From Proteobacteria bacterium UBA7415 (lineage in GTDB: Bacteria; Pseudomonadota; Gammaproteobacteria; Arenicellales; Arenicellaceae): a stretch of DNA of 40,707 nt. This document shows positions 8,928 to 20,606 of the stretch, one piece after another; the first letter of the stretch is position 1, and each line of letters starts with the position of its first letter. Where the stretch lies: NCBI GenBank assembly GCA_002470515.1, contig DKML01000023.1, positions 1 to 40,707 on the forward strand, given 5' to 3'. The notes under the pieces are model-generated. The model ran no database searches, was not told the origin of the DNA, and saw only the letters and a list, made by a program, of their open reading frames with translations. The position numbers and the translations under genes were made by a program.

Positions 8928-10667
8928 ATGGGAAATAACAGCACTATTATCTTAGGCGCATTCGCACTCTTCTTGGTTTTTGGCTATTTGAGTGTTCTGC
9001 GGAGCATAGCGCGTCTCTATTTTCCTTCGAGCTCTATCAAGACAGCCTACTTGAGTGCATTTAGAGATTCTCGAGTATTGGCTAATTTTGGCAGTAGCGC
9101 TTTGTTCATCAGCATACCAGCTACCAGCCTCTTACTTTTTTGGGGGTGGGTCCCTGCCCTTATATGGATGCTCATTGCGCACCTTCTATTAGATTCGATA
9201 TTACATCTACAGGTGGCTGCTGCAGAACGTATTCACCCAGAATCCACTAGACTAAGCGGCGCAGCGGATGCGCCAAGCACTTTAATACACCGTGTACTTT
9301 TAAGCGGGTTTTATATTCTACTGACTGCGACCGCCTTAAGCTTTCTTGCCAATTTGATAGACCGACAAAGCGGTCTTATTTTTGCTCTTCTATGTTTATT
9401 TCCTGCACATAAACTAATACAGGCCGATCAACACAGCCCTACAGTAAACGTAATTCGCGTTGCATTGGCCATCGTTGTTGCATTCTTGGGAGTGATGTTT
9501 GCACATCAATTGGGGTTTGCGATATACGGCGAGTGGCAGCCATTGGCATTTATTGGGGGAGCAAGTCTGGATTGGCTTGCATTGAACAACCAAACGATTC
9601 TAGCTGCTTGCCTATTAATGGGGTGCGTTGAAATTTCACGCGGCACTCGCTTTGAGCACACTTTCGCGACATTTACCGGTGCGCTGTTGGTTTTGGCAAG
9701 CTTATTATTAGCGACAAAGTTTCTAGTTTTGCAGGCACCTTTGGATGCGCCCCTAAATGCATCAACGCCCGCTGCCGTAACAACCACATCTGCAGTAGCG
9801 TCAGATTTAACGGCGACCGTCATTAGCCTGCCTTCTTTTGCTATGGTATCGCTCATTTTGTTTTGGACTTTAGGAGGCTTGCTGCTCCGCCTCAGCCATG
9901 AACGCGACAACTCTAATTCGCAAGGCGACATCTCCTCCCGATTTGGACGCCTTCAATGGGAAGGGACGCTGCAATTATTGTTTTCTTTAGTTCTACTATT
10001 GAGCCTCGCCGCCGCTGTAGGTATTGGCGCATGGAATTCACATTACATCGGATCGCCGTTAGATCAAGATTTAATAAAGCACTTTGATTTAGCTATTTCC
10101 AGCATCTCTGCCTTACTTGATCCGAGCGAGCAAACCGGAACTCTAGTGAATACCTTATTACTCGTTGGCTTGGTATTCACAGGCTTTAGCTTTTTAATTT
10201 CTATTGTGCGCAGGCTACGCACTTCCTCAAACGCTCCTTTTGTGGTGTCGGAATTTGATCGTTCAGGCCGAGCGCGAGCCACTCATGGCGCACAAATCGT
10301 TATGGTATTCCTGTTGAGCTGCTATTTTATCAAGCATGGCGTAGGCGTAGATTTTTGGGCCGTCGCTGGGTGCTTAGCGTGGACTCTATTCGCCAGTTAC
10401 ACGCTGAGCGCTGCTATCGCGGTACAGAGCCTGCCAAAAGGTGCCGCCAACACTAGCTTTGCTAACTATGTAATCCTAATTGTCGTCATACTTGGGTTTG
10501 TGCAATCAATGGCATTTGTTATCTATTGGTACTTTGACGAGCGCCTCGTTGCAGCTGCGTTATTGCAAATACTAATCCTATTTGGAGTTTCCACTTGGTT
10601 CGACAAATTTAGTAGTGTACTGAGCGGCCTAAAGCAGATTCGTCAAGCTCCAGCTTTTGACGATTAG
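8928..10667 (+). CDS. Divergent CstA-like multi-pass membrane protein
   Basis: About 579 residues with more than ten hydrophobic segments. By eye it follows the layout of the carbon starvation protein CstA (peptide/pyruvate transporter family). WGWVPALIWMLIA at residues 72-84 stands where CstA has GYLPGMIWLLAG. A later FWAVAGCLAWTLFASYTLSAA stretch matches the CstA LWPLFGIANQMLAG region in position. The strongly conserved CstA motifs (HHFAAIAGAGP and SGTTPK types) are not present, so it may no longer transport the usual substrate. I use the ATG at 8928; a TTG 16 codons upstream is also open. It is divergent from the TPR gene and 94 bases before hemA. Confidence 0.55.
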   Translation: MGNNSTIILGAFALFLVFGYLSVLRSIARLYFPSSSIKTAYLSAFRDSRVLANFGSSALFISIPATSLLLFWGWVPALIWMLIAHLLLDSILHLQVAAAERIHPESTRLSGAADAPSTLIHRVLLSGFYILLTATALSFLANLIDRQSGLIFALLCLFPAHKLIQADQHSPTVNVIRVALAIVVAFLGVMFAHQLGFAIYGEWQPLAFIGGASLDWLALNNQTILAACLLMGCVEISRGTRFEHTFATFTGALLVLASLLLATKFLVLQAPLDAPLNASTPAAVTTTSAVASDLTATVISLPSFAMVSLILFWTLGGLLLRLSHERDNSNSQGDISSRFGRLQWEGTLQLLFSLVLLLSLAAAVGIGAWNSHYIGSPLDQDLIKHFDLAISSISALLDPSEQTGTLVNTLLLVGLVFTGFSFLISIVRRLRTSSNAPFVVSEFDRSGRARATHGAQIVMVFLLSCYFIKHGVGVDFWAVAGCLAWTLFASYTLSAAIAVQSLPKGAANTSFANYVILIVVILGFVQSMAFVIYWYFDERLVAAALLQILILFGVSTWFDKFSSVLSGLKQIRQAPAFDD

Positions 10668-10761
10668 CAGAAAACAGCACCGTAGAAATAAAGCCTTGAG
10701 GTTCATGCTAAAAGGTCAAAAAAAGAGTAAAATTGCGGCGCTCAAACATCATTGAAAAATC

Positions 10762-12084
10762 ATGCACGTTTTATCCGTCGGTCTAAATCATTCGTCAGCG
10801 CCTCTCGAAATTCGAGAACGTGCGGCTGTGACTGCTGAAACCCTCCCCGACGCACTTAAGGACTTAACTAAGCATCATGCTGTTTCTGAAGCGGCGATAC
10901 TCTCGACGTGTAATCGTACCGAAGTTTATTGCCACTTAGAAACTCCTCAGACCAACGTGATTAGCGATTGGCTTTGCGAGTATCACGCTTTACAGAAAAG
11001 CGATATCAGCCCATTCTTGTATCAATTTCCCGATCAGCATGCTGTTAAACATGCATTTCGCGTAGCATCAGGCATGGATTCTATGGTCATTGGCGAGCCT
11101 CAAATTTTGGGGCAAATGAAAACCGCATTTGCGACAGCTCACCGTCAAGGCACCACCGGCAAAGTATTGAATAAGTTATTTCAAAACACCTTTTCTGTCG
11201 CCAAACGAATCAGATCGACCACCGCCATCGGCCACAATGCTGTTTCAGTTGCGTATGCCGCCGTTGCTTTATCAAAACAGATTTTTACCGACATCACTGA
11301 AAAAACGGTTTTATTGATCGGAGCAGGCGAAACCATAGAGCTGGTTTGCCGTCATCTTTACAACCAGGGCATTCGAAAAATAGTTATTGCTAATCGCAGC
11401 ATGGAACGGACTGGTAAGTTTGTAACAGAGTTTGGAGCCGACCCAATTGGCCTGCATGAACTGCCTGACCACTTAAGCAAGGCCGACATGGTGTTTAGTT
11501 CCACTGCAAGTACGCTGCCGATTGTCGGCAAGGGCGCGATAGAGAGCGCACTACGCGAACGCAAACAAAAATCTATGTTTTTGGTCGATTTGGCCGTACC
11601 ACGCGACATTGAGCCCGAAGTAGGGACGCTTAAAAACGCCTATTTGTATACAGTAGATGATTTAGAACAAGTCGTATCTGAGAACATTGAATCTCGTCAT
11701 CAAGCGGTAGATCAGGCCGAAAAAATAGTTGAAGCTAAATCTGTTGAATTTATGCTTTGGTTAGACAGTTTACAGTCGATCCCGACACTTAGAGATTTAC
11801 GCTCCAAAACCGCCGCAATAAAAACTCAGCAACTTGATCAGGCGCAACGCCGCTTACTCGCGGGCGACGACCCAGAAGATGTGCTAAATACTTTCGCCCA
11901 CGCGCTAACTCAAAAGTTTATGCATGATCCCAGTGAGTGGCTCAAGCAACAGAATAACGAAGAGCGCTTTGCGTTAGCCCGAACCTTATTTGGGCTAGAT
12001 GGCCATACATCTAACAGCGCAAGCTCTACAGAGAGCGTGACCCAAGACGTTTTCAACAAGACCGCTAAAGAGTCAGACACTTAG
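10762..12084 (+). CDS. hemA: Glutamyl-tRNA reductase
   Basis: It reduces charged glutamyl-tRNA to glutamate-1-semialdehyde, the first step of tetrapyrrole synthesis by the C5 route. The N terminus [19 protein letters not shown] and the active-site motif [10 protein letters not shown] with nucleophile Cys50 are clear. The NADPH-binding glycine motif (VLLIGAGE) and the C-terminal dimerisation helices follow. The length of 440 residues is normal. It heads the hemA-prfA-prmC group typical of Gammaproteobacteria. Confidence 0.98.
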   Translation: MHVLSVGLNHSSAPLEIRERAAVTAETLPDALKDLTKHHAVSEAAILSTCNRTEVYCHLETPQTNVISDWLCEYHALQKSDISPFLYQFPDQHAVKHAFRVASGMDSMVIGEPQILGQMKTAFATAHRQGTTGKVLNKLFQNTFSVAKRIRSTTAIGHNAVSVAYAAVALSKQIFTDITEKTVLLIGAGETIELVCRHLYNQGIRKIVIANRSMERTGKFVTEFGADPIGLHELPDHLSKADMVFSSTASTLPIVGKGAIESALRERKQKSMFLVDLAVPRDIEPEVGTLKNAYLYTVDDLEQVVSENIESRHQAVDQAEKIVEAKSVEFMLWLDSLQSIPTLRDLRSKTAAIKTQQLDQAQRRLLAGDDPEDVLNTFAHALTQKFMHDPSEWLKQQNNEERFALARTLFGLDGHTSNSASSTESVTQDVFNKTAKESDT

Positions 12085-12203
12085 CTACCTCAACTCAGAA
12101 CTCGGCGCGATGCGCTTACTCTATATTTAGAATGCTTGCCCTGTTTGGTATGCATGAATGTTGCTCTAGGGCACAACCTGTCACACAAAAAGAAAACACT
12201 ATC

Positions 12204-13292
12204 GTGAAAGATTCAATTCGCATCAAACTAGAAAACTTAACCGAACGCCAAGAAGAGCTGAACGCTCTATTGTCAGACCCAGCAACTATTTCTGATCAGA
12301 ACCAGTTTCGTAAACTCAATATCGAGCTATCAGAAATCATGCCTATCGTCGAGAATTTCAACCAGTACCAAATCTTAGACGAAGATGCTCAGGCCGCTCA
12401 ATCCATGATCGACGAAGACGACGCAGAGATGCGTAAAATGGGTTACGACGAACTAAGTCAAATCAAAGAGCAACAAGAAGAGTTGCAAACACAGCTGCAA
12501 AAACTGCTTCTGCCAAAAGATCCCAATGACGACAACAATATCTTTTTAGAAATTCGCGCGGGCACTGGTGGCGATGAAGCCGCGATCTTCTCAGGCGATC
12601 TGTTCAAAATGTATTCGACCTATGCTGAATCTCAGCGTTGGAAAGTTGAAGTAATGAGTAAGAACGAAGGCGACCACGGTGGCTTTAAAGAGATCATTAC
12701 TCGCATCGAAGGACATGGAGCCTATTCAAAACTTAAGTTCGAGTCTGGTGCCCACCGCGTACAACGCGTTCCTGACACTGAAACGCAAGGTCGCATTCAT
12801 ACTTCTGCGTGTACCGTAGCGATCTTGCCTGAAGTCGATGAGATTGGCGATGACATGGACATAAACCCTGGTGATTTACGTGTGGATACCTACCGCGCAT
12901 CTGGCTCGGGCGGCCAACACGTCAATAAAACCGATTCTGCGGTTCGTATTACGCATCTTCCTACAGGAACAGTTGTAGAGTGCCAAGACGAGCGGTCACA
13001 GCACAAAAACCGTGCACGAGCGATGTCGATGCTTAAATCTCGAATATTAGATGCAGAGCGTCAAGCACAGCAAGATGAGCAAGCAGAAACGCGCAAGAGC
13101 TTGGTAGGCAGTGGCGATAGATCAGAACGTATTAGAACTTATAATTTCCCACAAGGTCGTGTTACCGACCATCGAATCAACCTTACTTTGTATAAGCTCG
13201 ATACCGTAATGGCTGGCGATTTGGGACAAATCATCGAACCTCTGACTACTGAGCATCAAGCTCACCTGTTGGCTGAGTTAGGCGATCAGTAG
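12204..13292 (+). CDS. prfA: Peptide chain release factor 1
   Basis: RF1 ends translation at UAA and UAG codons. The GGQ motif, which acts at the peptidyl-transferase centre, appears in [16 protein letters not shown]. The stop-codon-reading PxT tripeptide is PDT in [17 protein letters not shown] start at the GTG at 12204 because the protein then begins [12 protein letters not shown] like other RF1 proteins and is 362 residues long. The open frame runs 24 codons further upstream without homology. The next gene, prmC, methylates this protein's GGQ glutamine. Confidence 0.96.
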   Translation: MKDSIRIKLENLTERQEELNALLSDPATISDQNQFRKLNIELSEIMPIVENFNQYQILDEDAQAAQSMIDEDDAEMRKMGYDELSQIKEQQEELQTQLQKLLLPKDPNDDNNIFLEIRAGTGGDEAAIFSGDLFKMYSTYAESQRWKVEVMSKNEGDHGGFKEIITRIEGHGAYSKLKFESGAHRVQRVPDTETQGRIHTSACTVAILPEVDEIGDDMDINPGDLRVDTYRASGSGGQHVNKTDSAVRITHLPTGTVVECQDERSQHKNRARAMSMLKSRILDAERQAQQDEQAETRKSLVGSGDRSERIRTYNFPQGRVTDHRINLTLYKLDTVMAGDLGQIIEPLTTEHQAHLLAELGDQ

Positions 13293-13325
13293 CCGCTTGG
13301 TTTAGCAAACATCCCAATTTTCACA

Positions 13326-14171
13326 GTGAGCAATCAAACCTACCGACTGCTGATAGACGATGCTGTAAGCCTGTTATCAGCTCAGTCGGACTCACCGCGT
13401 ATTGATGCCGAAGTATTGATGCAAGCCGCTATCGAGCAATCATTGGCTTGGCTCATATCCTATGGCGATACGACCCCAAGTGCCGAACATACAAAACGGT
13501 TTTATGCATACATCGCACGGCGGCATGCCGGAGAACCAATTGCCTATATCGTAGGTCATAAAGAGTTTTGGTCTTTGGATCTGGATGTGAATAAGCACGT
13601 ACTCGTACCCCGCGTTGATACCGAGACCTTGGTGGAAGCGGCCCTAGACATAATTTCAAAAGACCAAGACTACGCAATCGCAGACTTAGGCACAGGGAGC
13701 GGCGCAATTGCGTTAGCCATTGCCAAAGAGAGACCTCAAGCCAAGGTAGTTGCTATCGATGTCAGTGAAGATGCATTGAGGGTGGCGCAAAACAACGCTA
13801 ACAAACACTCTATAAGTAATGTTAGTTTTTTACTCAGTGATTGGTTTGCAGGGCTCAAGGGTCAACAATTTGATGTAATTGTAAGCAACCCTCCCTACGT
13901 GCGGTCCGACGACCCACACTTAAATAGAGGCGATCTCCCTGCTGAGCCTGATCTCGCCCTAATCGGAAAAGACGATGGATTGGGAGATATACGGCGGATT
14001 GTTAGTGATGCGAAGGCGCACCTCAAGGGAGACAAAACTCTAATAATTGAACACGGCTGCGACCAAGGCGATGTGGTTAACCATATTTTCTTAGACCACG
14101 GATTTAAGAACGTTGTAACGCATCGCGATCTCAGCCGCCTGCCACGTTGTACTAGCGGCAAACTGAAGTGA
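13326..14171 (+). CDS. prmC: Release factor glutamine methyltransferase
   Basis: PrmC (HemK) methylates the glutamine of the GGQ motif in release factors. The SAM-binding motif DLGTGSGA is at residues 120-127 and the catalytic NPPY at 188-191. The N-terminal helical domain is present, and the 281 residues fit the family. It uses a GTG start at 13326, 33 bases after prfA. The spacing supports a shared transcript with hemA and prfA. Confidence 0.96.
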   Translation: MSNQTYRLLIDDAVSLLSAQSDSPRIDAEVLMQAAIEQSLAWLISYGDTTPSAEHTKRFYAYIARRHAGEPIAYIVGHKEFWSLDLDVNKHVLVPRVDTETLVEAALDIISKDQDYAIADLGTGSGAIALAIAKERPQAKVVAIDVSEDALRVAQNNANKHSISNVSFLLSDWFAGLKGQQFDVIVSNPPYVRSDDPHLNRGDLPAEPDLALIGKDDGLGDIRRIVSDAKAHLKGDKTLIIEHGCDQGDVVNHIFLDHGFKNVVTHRDLSRLPRCTSGKLK

Positions 14172-14177
14172 GCAGCA

Positions 14178-15017
14178 ATGAGCGTTAGATCAGACTTGGA
14201 TTCAGGCGCTGAAACCATTGAGTCATCATTTTTTAAGTTAGCTATGGCTGCACTAGAAGCAAGCCAGCCTGAGCAAAAATGCTCTCTTATTCAAGCGCTC
14301 TTTGAAAGAACCCAAGAGCTGGACACGAGCAGCAAGATGACAGCACAAGATTGCTGCCTTCCTGGCTACCCTTCGAATCTTAGTTTAGTGACTCCCCGAG
14401 AGCTCAAACGACGTGGCTTACAATCACAGCAAGGCCGCAACGTACTGATTCATGCGGTTGCGCATATCGAGTACAACGCCATGAATCTAGCGGTTGATGC
14501 CGCGTATCGTTTTCGAGGCATGCCATCGCAATTCTATCTAGATTGGATGAGCGTAGCGACCGACGAGGCTCGACACTTTACTATGCTTTCTCAGTACCTA
14601 CACGACAATGGCAGCTTCTACGGCGAGTTTCCAGCACACAATGGTCTATGGGAAATGGCGGAGAAAACCGCGAGTAACGTCGTTGCTCGAATGGCATTGG
14701 TACCACGCGTAATGGAGGCGCGCGGGCTTGATGTAACGCCCAAAATGATCGAGCGATTAGAAAACGTAGGCGACACAGAAGCCGCAAGACTCCTCAAAAT
14801 CATTTACCAAGATGAAATCGGCCATGTGAATATTGGCTCGCATTGGTTCCACTTTACTTGCAAATATGCAAACCTTGACCCTCGAACGCACTTCTTTGCG
14901 TTAGTCGAAGAACACCTGCATGGCGAATTACGCGGACCATTTAATTTAGCCGCTCGACTTCAGGCCGGTTTCGATGAATTTGAACTCGCTGCACTCACGC
15001 AAAGATACGATTCGTGA
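14178..15017 (+). CDS. DUF455 family ferritin-like protein
   Basis: The 279-residue product matches the DUF455 ferritin-like family of unknown function. Metal-ligand style motifs appear in order on predicted helices: AHIEYNAMN near residue 96, TDEARHF near 127, and DEIGHVNIG near 214. These Glu and His residues would build a di-iron or similar centre in a four-helix bundle. It starts 6 bases after the prmC stop, so it is probably co-transcribed with hemA-prfA-prmC, and it ends only 21 bases from the convergent hisD. The biochemical role is not known. Confidence 0.8.
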   Translation: MSVRSDLDSGAETIESSFFKLAMAALEASQPEQKCSLIQALFERTQELDTSSKMTAQDCCLPGYPSNLSLVTPRELKRRGLQSQQGRNVLIHAVAHIEYNAMNLAVDAAYRFRGMPSQFYLDWMSVATDEARHFTMLSQYLHDNGSFYGEFPAHNGLWEMAEKTASNVVARMALVPRVMEARGLDVTPKMIERLENVGDTEAARLLKIIYQDEIGHVNIGSHWFHFTCKYANLDPRTHFFALVEEHLHGELRGPFNLAARLQAGFDEFELAALTQRYDS

Positions 15018-15038
15018 AACAGGGAGCGTAAATTGACC

Positions 15039-16337
15039 TTAGCTCTTATCTAAACGATATTCAGCGGATCGTGCATGTGCGGTCAAAGATTCTCCCCTCG
15101 CAAGTACGGACGCCCGCTTACCAATTGACTGGGCACCTTGGGCCGACACTTTGATCATGCTCGTGCGTTTCTGAAAGTCGTACACACCTAAAGGCGAACT
15201 AAATCGGGACGTACCCGACGTTGGTAGGACATGGTTAGGGCCGGCACAGTAGTCACCCAAAGATTCGGCGCTGTAGTCTCCAATGAATATGGCTCCGGCA
15301 TTTCGAATCGAAACAGCCAACTCGTCAGCATTTTTGGTAAATATTTCGAGATGCTCTGCGGCAATTTGATCCGCAATTGCTAGTAATTGCGCATCGGTGT
15401 CTACGTAAATGATCGCTCCGTGTTTCTCCAAAGCTTTGGCGATAATGTTACGCCGCTCCATCTGAGGCAACAAACGATCAATAGATTCTTGTACGGCCGC
15501 AGCCATTGCCGCTGAACGCGTCAAGAAAATGGCCTGAGCTTGTTCATCATGCTCGGCTTGCGCAAATAGGTCCATGGCCACCCAGTCGGGCTTGGCACTG
15601 TCGTCTGCAATAACCAATACTTCGCTCGGTCCTGCCAGCATATCGATGCCAACATGGCCAAATACAAGCTGCTTGGCTGTGGCAACGTAAATATTGCCTG
15701 GTCCTGTGATTTTGTCGACCTTAGGAATAGTCTGCGTTCCATAAGCGAGTGCTGCAACAGCTTGTGCACCACCTACTCTAAAAACACGATCTACACCTGC
15801 TATCTTTGCTGCGGCCAAAACCATGTTGTTGTATTCACCTCTAGGTGTAGGAGAAACCATAATCAGTTCATCTACACCAGCCACCTTTGCGGGTATGGCA
15901 TTCATAATGACCGACGATGGGTACGTAGCTAAACCGCCAGGCACGTATAGCCCAGCTCTTTTTAATGGCGTTACCTTTTGCCCCAATTGCGTACCATCAG
16001 CTTCGGTGTATGACCAACTCTCTTGCAATTGATGTTGATGGTAATCGCGGACACGTTGGGCCGCAAATTCAAGCGCTTCACGTTGCTCTGCGGGTATGGC
16101 TTCAAGTGCCTCTGTGAGTCTGGCAGCAGGAACCTCTAGCGTATCTGCACTAACTTCAAAGCCATCAAACTTTTGAGTAAGCTCAATCAATGCATCATCA
16201 CCTTCACGTACGACGCGATGAATAATGTCGCTGACCTGCCGGCGAATTTCATCTTGAGCCGCAGAGACGCTCTGACGTTCTAGTAGTTCGGAAAGCTGAA
16301 TAGAGAAATCTAGTTGATTGATATTTAGCTTGCGCAT
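15039..16337 (-). CDS. hisD: Histidinol dehydrogenase
   Basis: This zinc enzyme oxidises histidinol to histidine in two NAD-dependent steps, the end of histidine synthesis. The 432-residue protein carries [20 protein letters not shown], the TGPGNIYVA segment, [10 protein letters not shown], the AAEHLEIF motif holding the catalytic Glu-His pair, and [10 protein letters not shown]. It lies 110 bases downstream of hisG. The murA-hisG-hisD order resembles that of Pseudomonas and many Betaproteobacteria. Confidence 0.98.
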   Translation of the reverse strand: MRKLNINQLDFSIQLSELLERQSVSAAQDEIRRQVSDIIHRVVREGDDALIELTQKFDGFEVSADTLEVPAARLTEALEAIPAEQREALEFAAQRVRDYHQHQLQESWSYTEADGTQLGQKVTPLKRAGLYVPGGLATYPSSVIMNAIPAKVAGVDELIMVSPTPRGEYNNMVLAAAKIAGVDRVFRVGGAQAVAALAYGTQTIPKVDKITGPGNIYVATAKQLVFGHVGIDMLAGPSEVLVIADDSAKPDWVAMDLFAQAEHDEQAQAIFLTRSAAMAAAVQESIDRLLPQMERRNIIAKALEKHGAIIYVDTDAQLLAIADQIAAEHLEIFTKNADELAVSIRNAGAIFIGDYSAESLGDYCAGPNHVLPTSGTSRFSSPLGVYDFQKRTSMIKVSAQGAQSIGKRASVLARGESLTAHARSAEYRLDKS

Positions 16338-16447
16338 AATAGTCTTGTATGAATGTTCTTGAGTATGTCAGGCCTTCTTATAAAACAATCTCTATGTGCC
16401 GCATACGCCTGAATGACAAAACAGTACAGCTCAGAATTTATCCTATG

Positions 16448-17140
16448 CTATGCCTTATTCGTCTCGATCGCTTTTCCAAGTGCCGCCGTAAATTCTTGAA
16501 TCATGGTGTGCTGAGTCCGCATTGATGCGGCATTAGCGATTAATCGACACGACACGTCGGCCACCAACTCATGAGGAGATAAATTATTTGCCTTAAGAGT
16601 ACTGCCGGTTTCTACCAAATCCACGATTTCATCGGCTAGACCTACTAAAGGAGCTAGTTCCATCGCGCCATAGAGTTTGATAATTTCGGCTTGTACCCCT
16701 TTCGACTGATAGTACTCGCGGGCCAATTTAGGATACTTGGTCGCAACTCGAATACGCTTTTTCGTCGTTAGCTGCGGGCTATTGTTAGGCTCAGGGCTAT
16801 TGTTAGGCTCAGGGCTATTGTTAAGCTCAGGGCTGTTATTAGGTCGTGCGGTCATTAAACGGCAGCGAGATATTTTAAGGTCCAAAAGCTCACACAACCC
16901 TTCCCCGCCATGCTCCATCAAGCCATCTTTACCCACAATGCCCAAATCCGCCGCACCGAACTGAACATACGTAGGCACATCAGTTGAACGGATAACTACG
17001 GCCTGCACATCCTTTTGATTAGTAGCGAAAATGAGCTTACGACTTTCAAACGGGTCATCAAGCAACTCAATACCCACTGCCTTGAGGAGCGGAATAGTCT
17101 GCTTTAGAATTCGACCTTTAGAGAGAGCTATGGTTAACAT
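16448..17140 (-). CDS. hisG: ATP phosphoribosyltransferase, short form (HisG-S)
   Basis: HisG joins PRPP and ATP in the first step of histidine synthesis. The N terminus MLTIALSKGRILKQTIPLL and the PRPP loop DLVETGSTLKANNL are typical of the short form, which needs the regulatory subunit HisZ; no hisZ is in the window. At 230 residues it is about 20 longer than usual. The extra part is a run of Asn-Asn-Ser-Pro-Glu-Pro type hexapeptides near residues 99-121, encoded by an 18-bp tandem repeat. Both ends of the family fold remain intact around it, so the enzyme is probably active. Confidence 0.95.
   Translation of the reverse strand: MLTIALSKGRILKQTIPLLKAVGIELLDDPFESRKLIFATNQKDVQAVVIRSTDVPTYVQFGAADLGIVGKDGLMEHGGEGLCELLDLKISRCRLMTARPNNSPELNNSPEPNNSPEPNNSPQLTTKKRIRVATKYPKLAREYYQSKGVQAEIIKLYGAMELAPLVGLADEIVDLVETGSTLKANNLSPHELVADVSCRLIANAASMRTQHTMIQEFTAALGKAIETNKA
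16776..16843. repeat. 18-bp tandem repeat inside hisG
   Basis: Three full copies plus a partial fourth of GGGCTATTGTTAGGCTCA lie head to tail: 16776-16793, 16794-16811, 16812-16829 (one change, G to A) and 16830-16843 (diverged). The unit is a multiple of three and stays in the hisG frame, so copy-number change would add or remove six residues without breaking the gene. Confidence 0.95.
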
Positions 17141-17207
17141 CGACGTAATGACCTACTGATTCCTCTGTGGCAACTTAGTCGCCATTTAGTGAATCTAGAT
17201 TGAATAG

Positions 17208-18874
<1,667 letters not shown>

Positions 18875-19017
18875 GGTATGGGTAGACCTCGTTCTGGGTT
18901 TAACTTTCTCGTTAATTAAATAGTCTAAATAACTAAAATATCTCTGATTGTATTCTTGATTGTTCGATAAGCACAGGCTTTAGCTATAGCCTTATTGAGG
19001 CTCTATCTTAACAACAC

Positions 19018-19254
19018 TTAAGCGCCTTCATGCTCTGCTGGCGTGACGGTCTTCATCGAAAGTGCGTGCACTTCAGCTTTCATCTTGTCGCCTAAAGCTT
19101 TGTACACCAGCTGGTGTCGTCTAATTCTCGACTGTCCTTCAAATTCATTGGCAATAATGACCGCTTCAAAATGATGGCCATCGCCTTCAACCGATACTTG
19201 GGCGCCATCAAAGCCTGCTTCGATCCATTCCTTTAATTGTTCTGGGGTTACCAT
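19018..19254 (-). CDS. ibaG: BolA-family protein IbaG
   Basis: This 78-residue BolA-like protein has the expected beta-alpha fold and the helix-turn-helix-like motif with the conserved His in RIRRHQLVYKALGD, which ligates the shared [2Fe-2S] cluster in Grx complexes. IbaG is next to murA in most Gammaproteobacteria. Here grxD lies between ibaG and murA, so the two cluster-sharing partners are adjacent on one strand. Its start is 125 bases from a divergent small gene. Confidence 0.9.
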   Translation of the reverse strand: MVTPEQLKEWIEAGFDGAQVSVEGDGHHFEAVIIANEFEGQSRIRRHQLVYKALGDKMKAEVHALSMKTVTPAEHEGA

Positions 19255-19379
19255 TTATCTGTCTCTTCAATTGTTAAGTCTTGAAAATTGGGCGCAAGAA
19301 TACCTGAAAATCACTGCGTTACGAAGTCTAATATGCTAGCGTTTACGTTCATTTAAAGCTTAATCCAAAAATATTCAGC

Positions 19380-19733
19380 ATGCGCTACTCTGTTGCTCTT
19401 CTTTACACACTAAGCACACTGCTCGCGGCGTTGATTCCGTCGACGTTCGCTCAAGCACAGTCTAACAATCGAGTTGTGGTGATTCCGTTGGGTTCTGACC
19501 CTGTCGACGAAAACTTTCTGCCTGTCGCCATTGGCTCAGTTAACGAAGGAGGCTTTAACGGTGTCGGTATGACACTGATTAAGCCACTGACTGGTACTTA
19601 CGTGTTTACTGTAGGTTCAGTTATCGGCGACGAACCCGTTGTTTTACTCACTAATGCTGCAGCCAGTCTAAGCCCACGAAAAATTGGTTACGCTCTATCG
19701 GGCTCAAACATCACCGTGTATGTATTTGACTAA
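19380..19733 (+). CDS. Small exported hypothetical protein
   Basis: I do not recognise this 117-residue protein. Residues 1-27 form a convincing signal peptide ending AQA. The mature part is glycine- and beta-branched-rich, with NRVVVIPLGSDPV near its start and YALSGSNITVYVFD at the end, which suggests a small beta domain. There are no cysteines. It is alone on the plus strand between ibaG (divergent) and an ABC permease gene (convergent), in the place where toluene-tolerance genes usually continue towards ibaG. Confidence 0.6.
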   Translation: MRYSVALLYTLSTLLAALIPSTFAQAQSNNRVVVIPLGSDPVDENFLPVAIGSVNEGGFNGVGMTLIKPLTGTYVFTVGSVIGDEPVVLLTNAAASLSPRKIGYALSGSNITVYVFD

Positions 19734-19837
19734 GGTGGCGTCAAAATCGATGATGATTTTAGTATCGTTGTGTACCGGACTGTACAATAAACTTCAAGTA
19801 AGTGAGCAACAATGTAAAAAACCTCTTTCGAATACGA

Positions 19838-20602
19838 TTAATTGTCTCGAAGTTTATAACCGCTTTTTAAGAGAGTAATACAAACACTAGAAATCACTAG
19901 CGCGAACGTAATCATTATAAGAAAACTTATTAATACTGGTTTGTCAGACTGACCGAAGAAGCCATAGCGGAAACCGTCGATCATATAGAAAAAAGGATTC
20001 CATTTAGAAAGCTCGTACCACATCGGCGGCAACGACTTAATCGAATAAAATACACCACTTAAAAATGTTAAGGGCATGATCAAGAAGTTTTGGAAGGCGG
20101 CGATTTGGTCAAATTTTTCGGCCCACATTCCCGCGATTAAGCCAAGTGACCCCATCGTGAAGCTGCCTAGTACAGCAAATCCTATAACAATAAAACCGTT
20201 GTGTACGGGCACATCCGCGTAGAAAAACGCCAAAATAAATACACCTATCCCTACGACAATACCGCGCGTAATAGCTGCACCAATATAGGCAACGAACATC
20301 TCTAGCTCAGACAAGGGTGGCAGCAAAATAAATACGATGCTCCCCATCACTTTAGACTGAATCATGCTCGACGAACTATTGGCGAAAGCATTTTGTATAA
20401 CCGCCATCATCAACAAGCCAGGGATCAGAAAAGACACATAGTTAACGCCGGGAAAAACCTCTACACGATCTTGCAGCACATGCCCAAACACTAATAGATA
20501 CAATAACGAAGTAAGTACAGGCGCCATAACCGTCTGTAACCAAACTTTTGTGAAACGGGTAATCTCCTTGCGGAACAAGGTATAACAGGCGAACCAATTC
20601 AT
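19838..20602 (-). CDS. ABC-2 type transporter permease (YadH-like)
   Basis: The 254-residue protein has about six membrane segments and the ABC-2 permease pattern, with FPGVNYVSFLIPGLLMM near residue 50 and a late segment WNPFFYMIDGFRYGFFG typical of the YadH/NodJ group. Such permeases export lipids, polysaccharides or drugs; the substrate here cannot be told. It starts 4 bases after the ATPase gene ends, so the pair forms one exporter. It is the last gene of the mlaC-ATPase-permease unit. Confidence 0.92.
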   Translation of the reverse strand: MNWFACYTLFRKEITRFTKVWLQTVMAPVLTSLLYLLVFGHVLQDRVEVFPGVNYVSFLIPGLLMMAVIQNAFANSSSSMIQSKVMGSIVFILLPPLSELEMFVAYIGAAITRGIVVGIGVFILAFFYADVPVHNGFIVIGFAVLGSFTMGSLGLIAGMWAEKFDQIAAFQNFLIMPLTFLSGVFYSIKSLPPMWYELSKWNPFFYMIDGFRYGFFGQSDKPVLISFLIMITFALVISSVCITLLKSGYKLRDN

Positions 20603-20606
20603 AAGA

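Noticed and set aside
16776..16843. Short direct repeats as a CRISPR or regulatory iteron array
   Set aside because: They are contiguous 18-bp units inside the hisG frame and code for an in-frame hexapeptide repeat.
19743..19760. AAAATC/GATTTT hairpin after the small exported protein gene as a terminator
   Set aside because: The stem is AT-rich and weak, and no proper T run follows it on either strand.
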